Source: Branchiostoma floridae (Eukaryota; Chordata; Leptocardii; Amphioxiformes; Branchiostomatidae). Taken from it: DNA of 64,000 bases. The notes under the pieces are model-generated. The model was not told the DNA's origin, made no database searches, and saw only the letters and a program-made list of their open reading frames with translations. Positions 23,652-36,241 of the stretch are shown in pieces. Position numbers and translations under genes: made by a program. Where the stretch lies: the NCBI RefSeq assembly GCF_000003815.2, contig NC_049985.1:11647699-11711698 (forward strand), given 5' to 3'. Positions within the stretch are counted from its first letter, which is position 1. Each line of letters starts with the position of its first letter.

Positions 23652-23961
23652 TGCGACCATTCTGTACAGAGCTCTAGGCTCAGTCTGAGTCCAACTACTG
23701 AATAAACGGATCACAAATTTTAAGTCTAGTGTAGCAGACTCGAAATGAAGTCTCTACCTGGAACGTTTGCCGCTCTATTTTCTTCAGTGAGAAGCGATTG
23801 CGGTGCTAGCAAGCCGGTTGGCTACTTTATCCTTCCTATCGAGAAAGACTACTGAAAAGGCAGTCTTGCTTGCATATTTATCTGTCCATTTCTTTTCATT
23901 ATGTCCGTTATCACTTTTATTTCATTTTTATTTTATTTTAATTCATTTCGTCTTTTAGACA

Positions 23962-26900
23962 ATGCTGTATTCTGTTCCAACGAATCGTCGATGCAGCCAC
24001 CTGTGGGTCGCCATCTTGTTTCTGACGACATTTTGGACTCCCGCGATTTCAGACGACACCAGGCCAAATTTTGTGTTGATCATGGTAGACGACCTCGGCA
24101 TTGGCGATGTCGGCTGTTTTGGTAATGGTACGATGAGGTAAGACTTTTAAAATGTTTTCGAGCCTCTGTAGGTCATATATACATCTAAAAACCACAACGT
24201 TTTGGTGCGGTGCAACCAGCCGCAATACGTGAAAGTCATTTACGATATTTTACTTGTATTTCCGAAAATTACAGATGTGTTATATCATAAAGCTGTACCA
24301 CTTGATGGAAAACAAATACTGAAATATAGAGACTGTTGCTTTATGTCCTTAGGCCACAGCAAGTATATTTTATGAATGACATCATCGCGCTCATTTATTT
24401 TCCCTGATTTCAGAAAAAAATAGGGTTTGGGTTTGGCGACCTCATAACGTTACATCCATGAAATATTTAGAGTTTATAAATATAACGTTTATAGACTTAT
24501 AGATATACAGACTTGAATTTTGACTTTTGAATTATAGTAGCTGGACGTAATGTCACAACTTGTAGAACCGTAATAACGTTAACGTTACACCTTTTCATTA
24601 TAATGATATCTGCATACACATGCGTTGACATCTTGTCTGTATGTTGAAGATATAGTGTTGTTTCCGCTTTTTAATTGACTCCTACGTACAGAACGCCAAA
24701 CATAGACCGAATCGCGTCAGAAGGCGCCAAGCTGACACAACACCTCACAGCGGAGGCGATCTGTACTCCAAGCAGAGCCGCGTTCCTTACCGGGCGGTAC
24801 CCTGTGAGGATGGGTATGTCAGGAATTACTTCCTCTGTTAGGTTATCGTCCTACGAACATGTTTTCTATTAATTTATCTAGATAAATAACTCCCTTTTTT
24901 GTATTTGCATTTTGGGATGGCCAAAGTAGCTCTCTCACGTAACGGACAGACGGACATACAACGCTTTGACTTTACCTTTTAGTTTTACGTTCAAGAAGGG
25001 GAATAGTTGCTGGCAGCATTCGGCAAAGAATAACTCCACACATATTGATTCTTAATTGCACGAAAAGTGATTGTATGACGCTGAAATGATGATATCATTT
25101 GTCGTTCCAGGCATGGCCGCTGGTGGGCACAACTGGCGATATTTGCCGTTTGTCGCCGGTGCAGGCGGACTGCCTCAGAACGAGACAACCTTCGCGACCT
25201 TGCTGAAGGATGCTGGGTACTCTACAGCTTTAGTAGGTGCGTCACAGCAGTTTCACTCTCGTGGGGCAGGGCATTTAGGTCTTACTTTTAAGGGTCACGT
25301 GTTTATGACGTATCTTAGCGTTCGCCATATTGCTCGGTTAAAGTCACCTGCGAATTCAATTTGTGAAAAATGTTTAGGTAATTTATGTTCTTCTATCTCA
25401 ACATGCACAATATTCAGTAACTGTATAATATGTTTAGAGCTGACAAAATTATTTACATTTTGCATATACGATCTACAAAGGTCATATCAACACGTACTGG
25501 CTAGCTTTTCATCTACTAGACGTAAATCTAGTATTCAAATGGTGTTAAATTTTGACGTCCTGTGGAATGCTACTAGCTAAGATAGTTTTAAGTTCAGAAT
25601 AGTTCTTAGAACACTTGTAAGTATGCGTTTTCTCTTGTAACAGGAAAGTGGCACCTCGGTCTCAACTGTGAGACAAGAGATGACCACTGCCATCACCCGA
25701 ACAAACACGGGTTCGACTTTTTCTTCGGCACTCCGATCACGAACTTCCGAGAGTGTGCGGATGGAGCGGAAACCATGTATGTCAACACCCGAACTTACAA
25801 ACGGATGCGCAACGGCTGTATGGTTCTCTTTATCTGCAGCTTAACCCTTCTTCTCCTGAAAGTCATGGGGAAAAACAAGATGTCGTGGAAGACTGTAGTT
25901 GCCTTGCTTCTCATCGCACCTGGTTTTTGGATCCCATCGAGATTTTTCTTCTCCCATCGCTTGCGCTGGATGAACTGCATTCTCATGAATAATGATAAGC
26001 TCGTTGCCCAGCCGTTTGATTTGGAAGATGATCTCACACCGCGTCTTCTCGCCAAGTCTTTGAACTTTCTCAGGGAAAACCAGAACCGTCCGTTTCTTCT
26101 GTATCACTCCTTCCTGAAAGTGCACACGGCGCTGTTTGCGACCGAGCGGTTCAGGGGGCGGAGCCAACACGGTCCGTACGGGGATAACGTGGAGGAAATG
26201 GATTGGGCGGTGGGAGAGATACTGAAGGAGATTGACAGGCTGGGGATGTCGGAGAACACGTTTGTGTACCTGTCGTCTGACAATGGAGGACACCTGGAGG
26301 AAATCACACCGGAGGGGGAGGTGCATGGTGGATGGAACGGCATCTATAAAGGTACGTTTCGGGAAGAATAGCTGATGTGTGGGAAAGGTTTTGATTGTTG
26401 CATTGCCATTGGGCGTGAGTTAATTCAAGTTCCTTGCTTACGCGTATATATAAATGCTGATGGTACAGAGCAAAATGCTCATCGACTTTTTCTTGACATT
26501 TTACTTTTTCTCGACGTAAGGTTTGGCTGTAACTTGGGAATGGTCGATATAAAGGTTAGACATCCATGTAATAAGATACACCAGAAAGCAGTTACTCAAG
26601 CAACTGAATATGATTTTGGACATGGTCAGACGTTTCAGATATCATTCACTGCCTTTCGTCAGTGACATAAAACTGCTGTTTGTCGTAACTTGTGATTTGT
26701 TTGCAACTTGCTTCATTCAGGTGGGAAATCCATGGGAGGTTGGGAAGGAGGCATCCGTGTGCCTACCGTACTGCGCTGGCCCAGGTGAGTACTCTTGTCC
26801 GCTTTGACCATCTCTTCGTGTGTGTGTGTGTGCGTACCTGTGTGCGTTGTGTGTGCATATAGCGGAAAGCAAGAAAAGAAAAGAAATCACCGAACTGATG

Positions 26901-28062
26901 AATGACTGTAAGAGTGAACGAATGTCACACACGTAGTCTATTTATAGATAGATCCCTTGGTCCTGGCTCGAACTATCGAATTGATTGGTTGTTTTGATTG
27001 ATTATGACCAATATTGACTATTTCTTCCCACCAGACAAATCCGCCCCGGTACAGTCATCTCGGAGCCGACCAGTATGATGGACGTGTTCCCGACCGTTCT
27101 GAAGCTGGCCGGCTCGGAAACTCCCGAGGACCGAGTCATCGACGGCCGGGACATGATGCCGCTGTTGGCGGGAGACAGGACCGTGACAGAGCACGAGTTT
27201 CTTATCCACTACTGTGGGCAGTCCCTCGCCGCAGCTCGGTACAGACCGCTCACAGGTGAGCGTTAATGCTGCAATACATAACACAGCCTATAGCAAGGTT
27301 AAAATGAATCCCTTTACGCTGATTGGTCAATATCTTAATCAAGTTCTGCGTCCTGCACCAGGTGGGCAGAGAAAATGTATAAAAGGGGGAGTGGTCCGAT
27401 CTCTGTCATTTTTGAGAAAGACGAATAAAGTCGGAACCGGTCGAATTCAGTCCCTGAGCTGTCATTTCCCAAAGCCGCAAATGACGTCGATGCTGCAATA
27501 CACACACGAACCGCTAGTTATTTTTAATCGATAGAAGGAGGTCATTTCTTACACTGTTACAATACGCTTGTCCGGGATTCGAATAACACATGTACAGATT
27601 AAACATAGATTGAAACTTATTGATATGATATTTCATGTTTTTTCATTTCCTATCGTTTCAGGAAACTCAGTGTACAAGGCTCACTACATTACACCAATCT
27701 GGGACGAGGGCACAGGTGCGTGCTACTCCGCGTTCGGGTGCAGCTGTGACGACAGGTGGGTGACCCACCACGACCCCCCTCTACTCTTCGACATAACGAA
27801 CGATCCCTCCGAGAGCAAGCTCATGACACCCGAGAACGAGCCGAAGTTTGCCGAAATAGTGGCGAACATCAGCCGAGGAGTGGAGATGCATAAGACGACG
27901 CTTGTGCCGGTGGAGAGCCAGTTTTCTTACCGTAACATCCTGTGGAGGCCCTGGATGCAGCCGTGTTGTAATTTCCCGTACTGCTCGTGTAACTTAAATG
28001 AGACGTCGCCTACATTGGAAACGTTACCTGTGTATGAACCGGAGTCTATTTCAGAGTCATAG
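23962..28062 (+). CDS. Steryl-sulfatase-like arylsulfatase (7 coding exons)
   Basis: Hydrolyses sulfate esters in the ER/secretory lumen; closest in layout to the chordate STS/ARSD/ARSH/ARSL group. Exons: 23962-24137, 24692-24813, 25111-25236, 25644-26351, 26721-26784, 27035-27255, 27662-28062. The total is 605 residues; human STS is 583. Residues 1-30 form a signal peptide (core AILFLTTFW). Metal ligands are Asp43-Asp44 (MVDDLG) and DNGG (SSDNGGH). The formylglycine site is C83-T-P-S-R87. Catalytic residues are Lys143/His145 (GKWHLG), His in SFLKVHTAL and Lys in GGKSMGGW. A hydrophobic hairpin at about 199-245 matches the two membrane helices of STS. The C-terminus is cysteine rich. Every active-site residue is present, so it should be active if the Cys is modified by SUMF1. 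Substrate cannot be deduced. Confidence 0.93.
26551..26668. repeat. Dispersed repeat, copy B
   Basis: A second copy of the element at 11650-11766, here in the sulfatase intron just upstream of the exon at 26721. Both copies lie in the same orientation. Confidence 0.8.
27266..27502 (+). mobile_element. LTR-like insertion with 13-bp flanking repeat
   Basis: The 13-bp string atgctgcaataca occurs at 27266-27278 and 27490-27502. Between the two copies are an inverted CCAAT box (27322-27326), a TATA box TATAAAAGG (27378-27386) and an AATAAA (27424-27429). This is the compact order seen in solo LTRs. A 13-bp duplication is long for an LTR element, so the exact type is open; it could also be a LINE-mediated insertion or a cryptic promoter. 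It lies in the last sulfatase intron. Confidence 0.5.
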
Positions 28063-28494
28063 ATAACGGTTGCTTTCTATTCAATTTCTAAGAAGAAGAA
28101 TGCTTCCAAGTTCATATATGACCAAACCATTATTTAGTGACAAACTCATATCACGTGAAATTCCAGAAATAACGTTAAATGCAAACAAATCTGTATTAAG
28201 GCCATGTAAAACGCCTATATGTCTGTGTACAGACACTGTATGCACTGCCTTGTATTCAAGATTGTTTCATATTAGCATCTTTTATTTTTAATTTTGCGAT
28301 ATTCCAGTGGGATGGCTAATAACTCTAATAATTTTGTTTCTTTAAGATTTTGAACTTTTTCGATACAATTGTATAGACATAAGTACGGCAAGCACGATTT
28401 TTCAATCTATTTTACCATGTATACGTAGTTACCTGCATGTATGCAGGTATGGTTTTGATGCTGGTGGAAACTTTTCGGTAGCCGGGGATGTAGG

Positions 28495-29090
28495 GCGCTG
28501 TATCTCGTGAACGGATGGTGCGAGCACGACGATTTTTGGTACGTGGGTTGGGGGTGGTAGCCTGACACTCAGGTGTAATTTTGGGCCTCCTGGCGCTTGA
28601 CCTTGACATTGAAGGTGGCATTTTTGGTGTTTTTGGGGCACTTTTGGCGCTGTGTGTCCGGAACGATACGCCCGATTGCGACGATTTTTGGTGCATGGGT
28701 GGGGGGTTGTTGCCTGTTGCCTAGGATTGACTTTGGGCCTTGTCGCGTTTGAACTTGACCCGGCAGGTCGAATTTTGTGTCCGGGAGGGGTGTTTCCGGA
28801 GTTATATCTTCTGAACGGCTGGTGCTGGCGCGATGATATTTGGCACATGTGTCGGCGGTGGCTGAATAATGCTCAATTTTGATTTTGGCGCCCTTGGTGC
28901 TTGAACTTGACATTTTAGGTTACCTTTTGTGCGGGCACGGGGCGTGCGCTGTATCTCCGGAACGCAAGGTGCCATTGTGTTGCCATTTGGTACGTGAGTT
29001 GTTTGTGGTGTCCTGGTGGTCAGGTTTGATTTTGGGCCTCCTAGTGCTTGAACTTGATACTGTATAGGTTGACCCTGTTTTAGTGTGGTT
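28495..29090. repeat. Degenerate tandem array, about 150-bp unit, four copies
   Basis: Units begin near 28495, 28647, 28797 and 28946 (spacings 152, 150 and 149). Each unit begins with a version of gcgctgtatctcnggaacg, followed by a block like acgatttttggtacgtg, and later gattttgggcctcctngcgc and cttgaacttgac. Its open frames are low-complexity and not a protein family I recognise. Confidence 0.85.
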
Positions 29091-29099
29091 GGGGCATCC

Positions 29100-31050
29100 T
29101 CCCAATATCTGCTTGGTTTTAAAAACAGATTATGGTTGGGTGTAGAACCATCATCTGGCCTGGGCCACCTTCAATGTATCAGGTTACTTAGTGGCACTGA
29201 CAGTTTGCCAGATGACGGGAGTGTGCCAGATTATATATCTGTTGGTCAGGTATAATTGGAGTTTGCTTATTACTCTTTGTGGTGTTTCTAGAGCTGTATA
29301 GTACTGAGTTTTAAGTTCCGGTACAAGTTCCTTTACCCTGTTGGCAATCATGGTTGAACTTGAACTTAAACAGAAGAAGATGCAATTTTCTAATGTGGAG
29401 GAGAACTGTATAGAGTGTGGGCATAAGAGAAAGGTATGTGTATGATTTGTCCTGTGTTTCTTTTTGTTTCTTTGGTAATGCCATTTCCATACTGTATACA
29501 GGTAATTTGTTGTTTTGGGCTAGTCATATTCGCTTGGTTTTTGGGCCTGCTTAATCTATGGTACAGGCAGGGTTAAGTGGTGGAGGCTTAGCTTTGTTCT
29601 GTTTTAAATTCAGTATCGTTTGTTGCATTTTGTCGCGGCAAATATATGATGAAATTCCCCTTCTAAGCAACTGCTCATTGGTTTGTGGGGATGTTTGCTG
29701 GGTGTTTGCTTTGACTACAACAGCTTCTGAACTTTTCAAAGCTTCCATTGCCAGCAGCTTGCCATCTATAAATGGGATTGACAAGGACATTTTTCATAGT
29801 AAATTATGCTGTTAAATTTGGCTTAGATACTACAGGAGATTTAGGTTTGGGTTGGATGGATTGAATGTAAATATCATACCACCCTGGGGACTAACTGTTG
29901 CTGCTGCATGGGGGCTACCACTATTCATATTGTCTAATGTCTATGGAACTACAGATAAAAGTATCATTGGTCAAATTATGCAAGTAACATTCCGATGTCA
30001 AGTGAATAACACCCCAGAAATAAATCTTTAATGAATATCATTGGAAGAACACAAACCAAGGAGACTTAGCAGCTGCATTAGGTCAGTACATTGAAATAGG
30101 AAGATATTAGTATATCATGTGACAGAGTAACTACATGTGCATGGGCCATCTGAGACAAAAAAAGGTAGCGTCTCAACAACTTCAAAGTACTGTGGTTGGT
30201 TACATACTTAAGAAATCCAAAATAAGTAATGTTCATCCCTGTCCAAACTTACAAATTCAGAAAATGGAATTTCAGAGTCAGACTTTTGCATGGTGCACAA
30301 CCAACACAGTAAAAAGCTCATTTTTCCAACCACGTACCACAGACAAAAAGGCAAAAATACACAATAGGTCTACAGAAACCCAATACATTTCATGCAGGCC
30401 TGAGGTCTACGAACTCTTGTTGTGATAGAGGCGTCTATGGGCATTTGGGGGTGATAAGGTAGTTTCGATTATTAAGTTTATTTGCGTTTATGTCAACTCA
30501 AGATACATGTACGTCTGTAGAAGTAGCGATTTACAAAACCCTGTCTTCATCATGCTAATTTGATTTTTATAGGAATTCAAAGCTTAAGAAATACTCCTCT
30601 CAGGTATGGCGTTTGCCAGCTACAGACATTTGTGGATGATGCCAATTGGAATATTTAACTTAAGAACTTAAACAGAGCAATTAGCGGTATTACCATAGGA
30701 CAGAGCGCTGAAATGGCGCGCTTTGAAATTTCAATAGAATTGATACATACGAGAAGGAAATAAAGTTGTCGAAGCGATGTCCTGTCATGTATATCATTCT
30801 TTTTGTTATGAAGAGAATGTCTGATCTCTCTCTCTCTCTCTATTTTTTTTAATATAAACCCGGGCGTGGAGTTGTTTGTCCGCAAGGCGCAACAAATCTG
30901 TTTGGCGTTGAGGTCTTCCTCCTACCATCTGCTTGAATTCACACGCAATGGTCTGACGTCACCAATTTACGCGTAGTTGTGACGTTTACACACGCCTACA
31001 CACCCGCCTGTAAAGTTGACGTGGTCTAAACATATCTTGCGGCGGTTTAC
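29100..31050. other. Intergenic, no gene recognised
   Basis: It contains a CT-dinucleotide run near 30822-30841. A short open stretch (29350-29434) encodes a CIECGHKRK-type Cys pair and runs straight to a good donor (aag|gtatgt), which could be an isolated exon. No partner exon was found. Confidence 0.4.
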
Positions 31051-31266
31051 TGCTTATCTACTGTTAGTTTCAGAGTTTGTCGTCCTTAAATCGTTACTGT
31101 ATGTACTAGGTTTCTCCCACATGAACGTCAACTAGAGTACCTGCAGAAATATCGCCCAGGTGAGGCCATATTCTTGGCGGTAGTAGCGACGACTGAGCCC
31201 GAAACAGAGGAGTCGCCTGGTCCGGTCGGTTTGTGCAGTGGGTCCGGATCCCGGACAGAATCCACC

Positions 31267-32604
31267 ATGGTGTCTGTTGAGCTGGGGTTCACGCTAGGGT
31301 ACATCCTGGTGTGTCTGTGCTTCGTGGCACCTCCATCAGAGTTCAGGGCTGCTGGAATAACGGTTCAGGTACTTAAAAGTTTCTCTGTAATGCGCCCCCC
31401 TCCCCATCAAAAACACTCCGGAGATTTTTGACGTCAAGCTTGAAATTAGCCTTACGTTGCTGTGTGGAATGTTAACATTTGAACAATAATGTCAGCATGT
31501 AACATGTTATTGTGTTCATCATGAAGAATTTGATATGTTCAGAGGGTATTTCGAGACAGTTTAATAGATGTCTGAAAATTACGTGAATGACGTGTTTCCT
31601 TCTTCATGTTTCTCTTGCAGAATATTCTAGCTGGCTGGCTTGGCAGTGAGGACCTGCACTTTATCTACTATCACGTCAAGAGGACGGCAGCCACTACCCT
31701 CATACATGCAGCTCTACCCCTGGGTTACTATGTAGGGTTGAGCATCGTATCCCCTCATCTACAACTATGGGACTTCGCACTGGCTCCTACCCCTGCCTTG
31801 GTCTACTTTGCAGTTTTTAGCACCATCTTCTGTGGCGTTGTCGTGATGAACTATATCTGGTCACGTAAGGGATGGGAGAGACATCCCATAGTCGCACGAC
31901 TGAAGAGTCTTGGAGGAAACTCCTGGCGAGCGACCGCTTCCAACATCAACGTAGAGTTCCGCAGGATCGACAAGTTCTCATCTGGAATCGGGGGTACGCG
32001 GTTGTACATCACGGATTCGTGGATCTTGAAGAGTGGACCGTACAACGTCGACATAGCACACCAAGCAAATGTCCATCTGCACGTGATCAGGACGGAAGAT
32101 CATGTGATCTCGCATGAGACTGGCACCTCTATTCAGTATCTGAGAATAGCAGTCAAACAGCTATCCCAAGGGGGCAAAACGTTCACGATTCGGTTAAACT
32201 CCACTGAGTATGGGGACCTAAAGAATAAACTAAGTGCACCGATACATGCTGCGAGAGATGTGGTCATACGGCAGTCTTTGTCAGACATGTTCTTGGAAGC
32301 GTTCCGTGAGCAAGTCTCCCAAAACCCCCATTACACCCTCCCTGAGGATGCCCCTCCCACCGAGCCCTGTATAGGCTGTATGCAGACTCAGTCTAACATC
32401 AAGCTAGTAAAGCATTGTGAGGAGGGTGATCATGGGGAATGTGTGCAGTGTTACTGTAGGCCCATGTGGTGTTTGGAGTGTATGGGAAAGTGGTTCTCTA
32501 GTAGGCAGGATCAGTCCCACCCTGAGAGGTGGTTGGCTGGTGATTCACCATGTCCAACATGTCGGGCTAAGTTCTGTATGCTGGATGTTTGTTTCATAGC
32601 TTGA
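31267..32604 (+). CDS. TMEM129: TMEM129 E3 ubiquitin ligase (2 exons)
   Basis: An ER-membrane RING-type E3 ligase working in ER-associated degradation with Derlin-1. Exons are 31267-31368 and 31621-32604, giving 361 residues; the human protein has 362. The start lies in a near-ideal context (tccaccATGg). Three hydrophobic segments lie near residues 5-25, 57-80 and 90-112 (FTLGYILVCLCFVA; AALPLGYYVGLSIV; LVYFAVFSTIFCGVV). The C-terminal third holds the atypical Cys-only RING: CIGCMQT, CVQCYCRPMWCLECMGKW, CPTCRAKFC. Conserved blocks NVEFRRIDKFSSG and LNSTEYGDLKNKL identify the family. The protein is complete and intact. The TTG-initiated extension upstream is not used because no ATG is present there. 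Confidence 0.96.
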
Positions 32605-33241
32605 TAAGATATGAATATCAGGGAAGATAATTGTACTATATGCTGTAACTTGCCAAAGTTTCTTGGGGCATACATTTGCTTGTGATTGAATTGATTATGA
32701 AAATGGATCTGTGGCAGTCCTTTGGGGAGTGACTAAATCAACAAGGCTGGACCTCAGACTAGTTCTGTTATTTTGTGGGGTCTTTCTTTGCGGTATGACG
32801 TATTTGCATTTAGCACATGCATGTAATAGACAAGAATTATTCTTTTATCATAAAGCTGGGAAGCAAACTAAAGATTATGTTGATGTAAGACATGCATAAG
32901 ATTATGCTGATGTATGATGCAAGTCTCTGTAAGATATGAAAGTAAAAGAGTCTGTTGGTATGTCTGATGCCCTGAATCAGGGAGGTACACTTCAATTCAG
33001 AAAATGCATTGAATGAAAAATTTGTTGGGGAGCACTTTTGCCCCAACAAGAAGAATATGCTCCCCCCTACCTGAAATAGCACAGTCCTGGAATGTCATCT
33101 TTCATTTCTAGCCCATCTTGTGTTAGAAGGAATAAAGACAGATATTGTTTCTTTGTAATTATGCACTTGTCATATAGATTTTGTGTATGCAAATATGCAT
33201 ACTGTACTCTATCACTTCAGCTGGAAGTTTTAAAATCACTC

Positions 33242-33247
33242 AATAAA
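33242..33247 (+). terminator. Probable TMEM129 polyadenylation signal
   Basis: An AATAAA about 640 bp downstream of the stop codon. Another AATAAA lies at 33131-33136, so either could be used. Confidence 0.45.
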
Positions 33248-33299
33248 ATTAAGGAAAAAACTTCATTGATACCATGTGGAGACTTGTCTTTTTTGTGTT

Positions 33300-35500
33300 G
33301 TGTGTTGATTATGTTTAAAACTGAAGTTTGAAAGTATTGTGGTTAGGTAAAAACAGTTGTTCAAGAGTTGAAGTTATGCCAGAAGATCTTGGATCTCTTG
33401 TAAACATTGATGATAACTTTGGCTTGCAAGCCTAAATCCATTGTATCAAAAACATTCACACAATCGCGACTGAAGTTTTAGAAAAAAACATCAAGTATGT
33501 TTGTAAACATCTTCATAAACATTGTCACATCAATTTAACTTCTTGGTTCTTCGTGTGATTTCTCTAATTCTCTTATACAATGTACCTTGTTTTACCTAGC
33601 ACCTGTAGAATAGAAACTGTTATGAGAGTTAAGGTTGTCTTCCTCATGAGACGATTAAAAAAAACACTTCACATGGTCCTTCATTGGGTAGGTTGTCGTT
33701 TTTAAAAGACGGAGTAACGAATTGGAAAACTTGATAAGCCCGAGGCGTGGACGTCTGGTAGAAAATCAGGTCAGCGTGGACTGAGCATGTTCAGTCATCA
33801 CGTCCTTCCGGCAATCCTTCAACAACCGTTTAAAACGCCTGGTGTCCTGTGTGTGGTACCTCATCCATCACCCAGAGATGTGGGACGGTCGGACTTCTCA
33901 ACTTACTTAAACTTAAACTGTGTCACTTTTCGTCTCACTGTTTATATGAAGACAATCAATCAATCAATTAATAACCTGCATTTAGACTGGAATGCCCTGT
34001 TGGCATTGGTCTCGTGAACACAGGGAATGAAAAAAAAACTAGTTTTACATTCAATACAGAATCGGCTTTCATCATTTTTCCTTCATTTCACTTCTTTCAT
34101 TTTGTCTCAACGCCTATCTGTATTCTTCCTTAGCAGTTTGTTGCGTTGTGGTAGCTTGCTTCAATAAATAACTGGTTCCTATTTCCCCAACATTCATGAA
34201 TTATACTGTTCCCACCCTTTCCAAACCTGTGTGCAGTACATAGCCCTGACCCACATACCTGTGCTTCAGTTTTGACAGCACACTACGGTGTGCGGTTCCT
34301 TATCCGTCCTTTTAACTCACAAGGCTTAGCATGGCCCTATAGGGAAGCCTGGTCACGGTTTATCAAATAACGGGTCCTTCTTTCCTCCACGGACGGACGG
34401 CTTGCTTCGGTGTACCTGAGGAGAGAGAAACCCAAAACTGTGGGACTAAACAATTTAAACAGATTATTTCAATACTCTTCTTTTAAAAAATCGCCAGTAC
34501 TGATGATTTAGCTGAAAGCGGCCTCATAGAAATGCTTACAGGAAGTTTGGGTTATGTGGCCTCCTTAGCAGTCTCTATGAATCTCTGTGGAGTAGGCTTT
34601 CTGGCTTATAATGCTCACAAGAAACCGAGTACAAATAGCTATGCCATCACTGGCATCAAGAAAAAGGCACATCATAAGCCACTCACCACCCCATTAAAAA
34701 ACACTCGTACAGAGCTGACTAACGGAGGTTAAAGATGTCCCCTCCAACCTCTGCTTGGAGAGAACAAATGAACATCCCATAGACGACTTCTTACCATAAT
34801 CCTGACTGGGCCTGTGAGCAATTATCTTATCCGGGCTTAAAGGGCCGTCAGATAATGATTGTCTCTAGAGACACCGAATGCTCCTTTAATCTGCGCGTTC
34901 GTCGAACGACTTGTTCGCCGTCACAATCGTCGTGTGGGGAAGTTTCATGATTTCGTTGGTGTTACCGCACATAGCCATTCCTATAAGATACAGAAAAAGA
35001 AACGTAGTACTAGTACTGGCCAGTATTAAAGAGGTATCTCTATTCCATACTCTCACGGAGAATTTTATTGACTATATTGAAACTTAAGTTGAATACTATT
35101 AGATTGTGTGACACGGAGCTAGAAAAAAGAAACCCTCCTGGAAAAATAAATTATAAGTTTCAACGTCCTTCCAATTAAAATTTTAAAAAGTTAAATAAGC
35201 TATCCAACGTGAATGTTTGCAAATATGAAATGATCAGAAATGGAATTCACAGAAAGACAAAACATGCAAAGGAATAGAGAACCCACGTAGTTTTGTAAAA
35301 GTCTCCTAAATTGATTCTTGTCAAAACATTACACATGACCTTTGGGGGTTTCGTGTACCGTACCCGTATGAACCACCCTTTGCCAAATGTCTGATTATAC
35401 AAAGAAATCCCCTTGGGACTGTGATGACAAACAAAAGCCACTCGGCCCGAACCGGGCGATCCTCCCCTTGCATTGGTGCGCACACACGCCTACACGTAAG
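33300..35500. other. Intergenic, no gene recognised
   Basis: Holds an (AATC)n run near 33955-33968. An open stretch of 66 codons at 34532-34732 has one hydrophobic segment but no recognised family. A 17-bp piece at 34746-34762 (aacctctgcttggagag) is identical to one end of the inverted-repeat element at 45103-45259, and is probably a fragment of that family. Confidence 0.45.
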
Positions 35501-36085
35501 GCGCACACACCGCCCCCGGTCAGATCCATACTGAACGAACTCGCAGAACAAGTTGGTCTGGTCGCCTTTCAAATTAGCTATTCCAACCGTCGCGCGTGTC
35601 GTCATTCTATTAGTATGCGGCAGCTACATAAGGAACTGCGTGTCTGAGCTAAACATTGCAAAGATCTCCAAGAACAGGACGTGTTCTAGACTTGGAGTCG
35701 CGTTGGCGTCCGGGTGTCCTGCAGGTAAGACAACACACCTTGTTCTTCATTGTAGTCGCCTCTAGAAAACGTTGAATTTTTGTGAGTATACGACGAAACA
35801 AGTTACATCGGGGTCGTACATGTTAAAGATCACCCTTTAAAAATTCTACTTACAAGCCATTCTTGTACACAACGCCTCTGTTAAAAGAGTACTGTTTGTT
35901 CTTCGTGTTTTGAAAGGGACGGGAAACAAAAGGTACGGCCGAATTTGTTGACAGTTTTGTGTAATTCGCTTGTAATTGTCTATCCGCTCACCTGTAGGTG
36001 ATAGGTGAGAGGGCAATGCTTTTGTCGAGCTTAGAGTGATGATACTACAGTACTAGACTAGTGGTTCATGAAAGGTAAGGAATGA

Positions 36086-36241
36086 CGCTACAACAACAAA
36101 TCTTAGTCCTGTCCCTTTTCCTGGCCTCACCTGGCCCTCCAGCCCACAAAAGGGCGGCGGACTTAAGTGCCGGGACGCCAGGGTTCGGGCATGCCTGTTT
36201 TGCTTTCACCCGTAGCTTGGGCACTAGGTTTTGTTGTAGCG
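36086..36241. mobile_element. Short inverted-repeat element (about 156 bp)
   Basis: The ends cgctacaacaacaaatctta and the inverse of actaggttttgttgtagcg pair with one small gap. The interior is GC-rich and non-coding. No clear target duplication is seen. It lies upstream of the TRPC-like gene. Confidence 0.5.

Noticed and set aside
28412-28913. Basic, Pro/Thr-rich open frames on the minus strand
   Set aside because: They coincide exactly with the 150-bp tandem array and repeat with it; there is no domain and no splice structure.
34532-34732. 66-codon open frame with one hydrophobic segment
   Set aside because: No homology recognised, no splice context, and it abuts a fragment of a repeat family.
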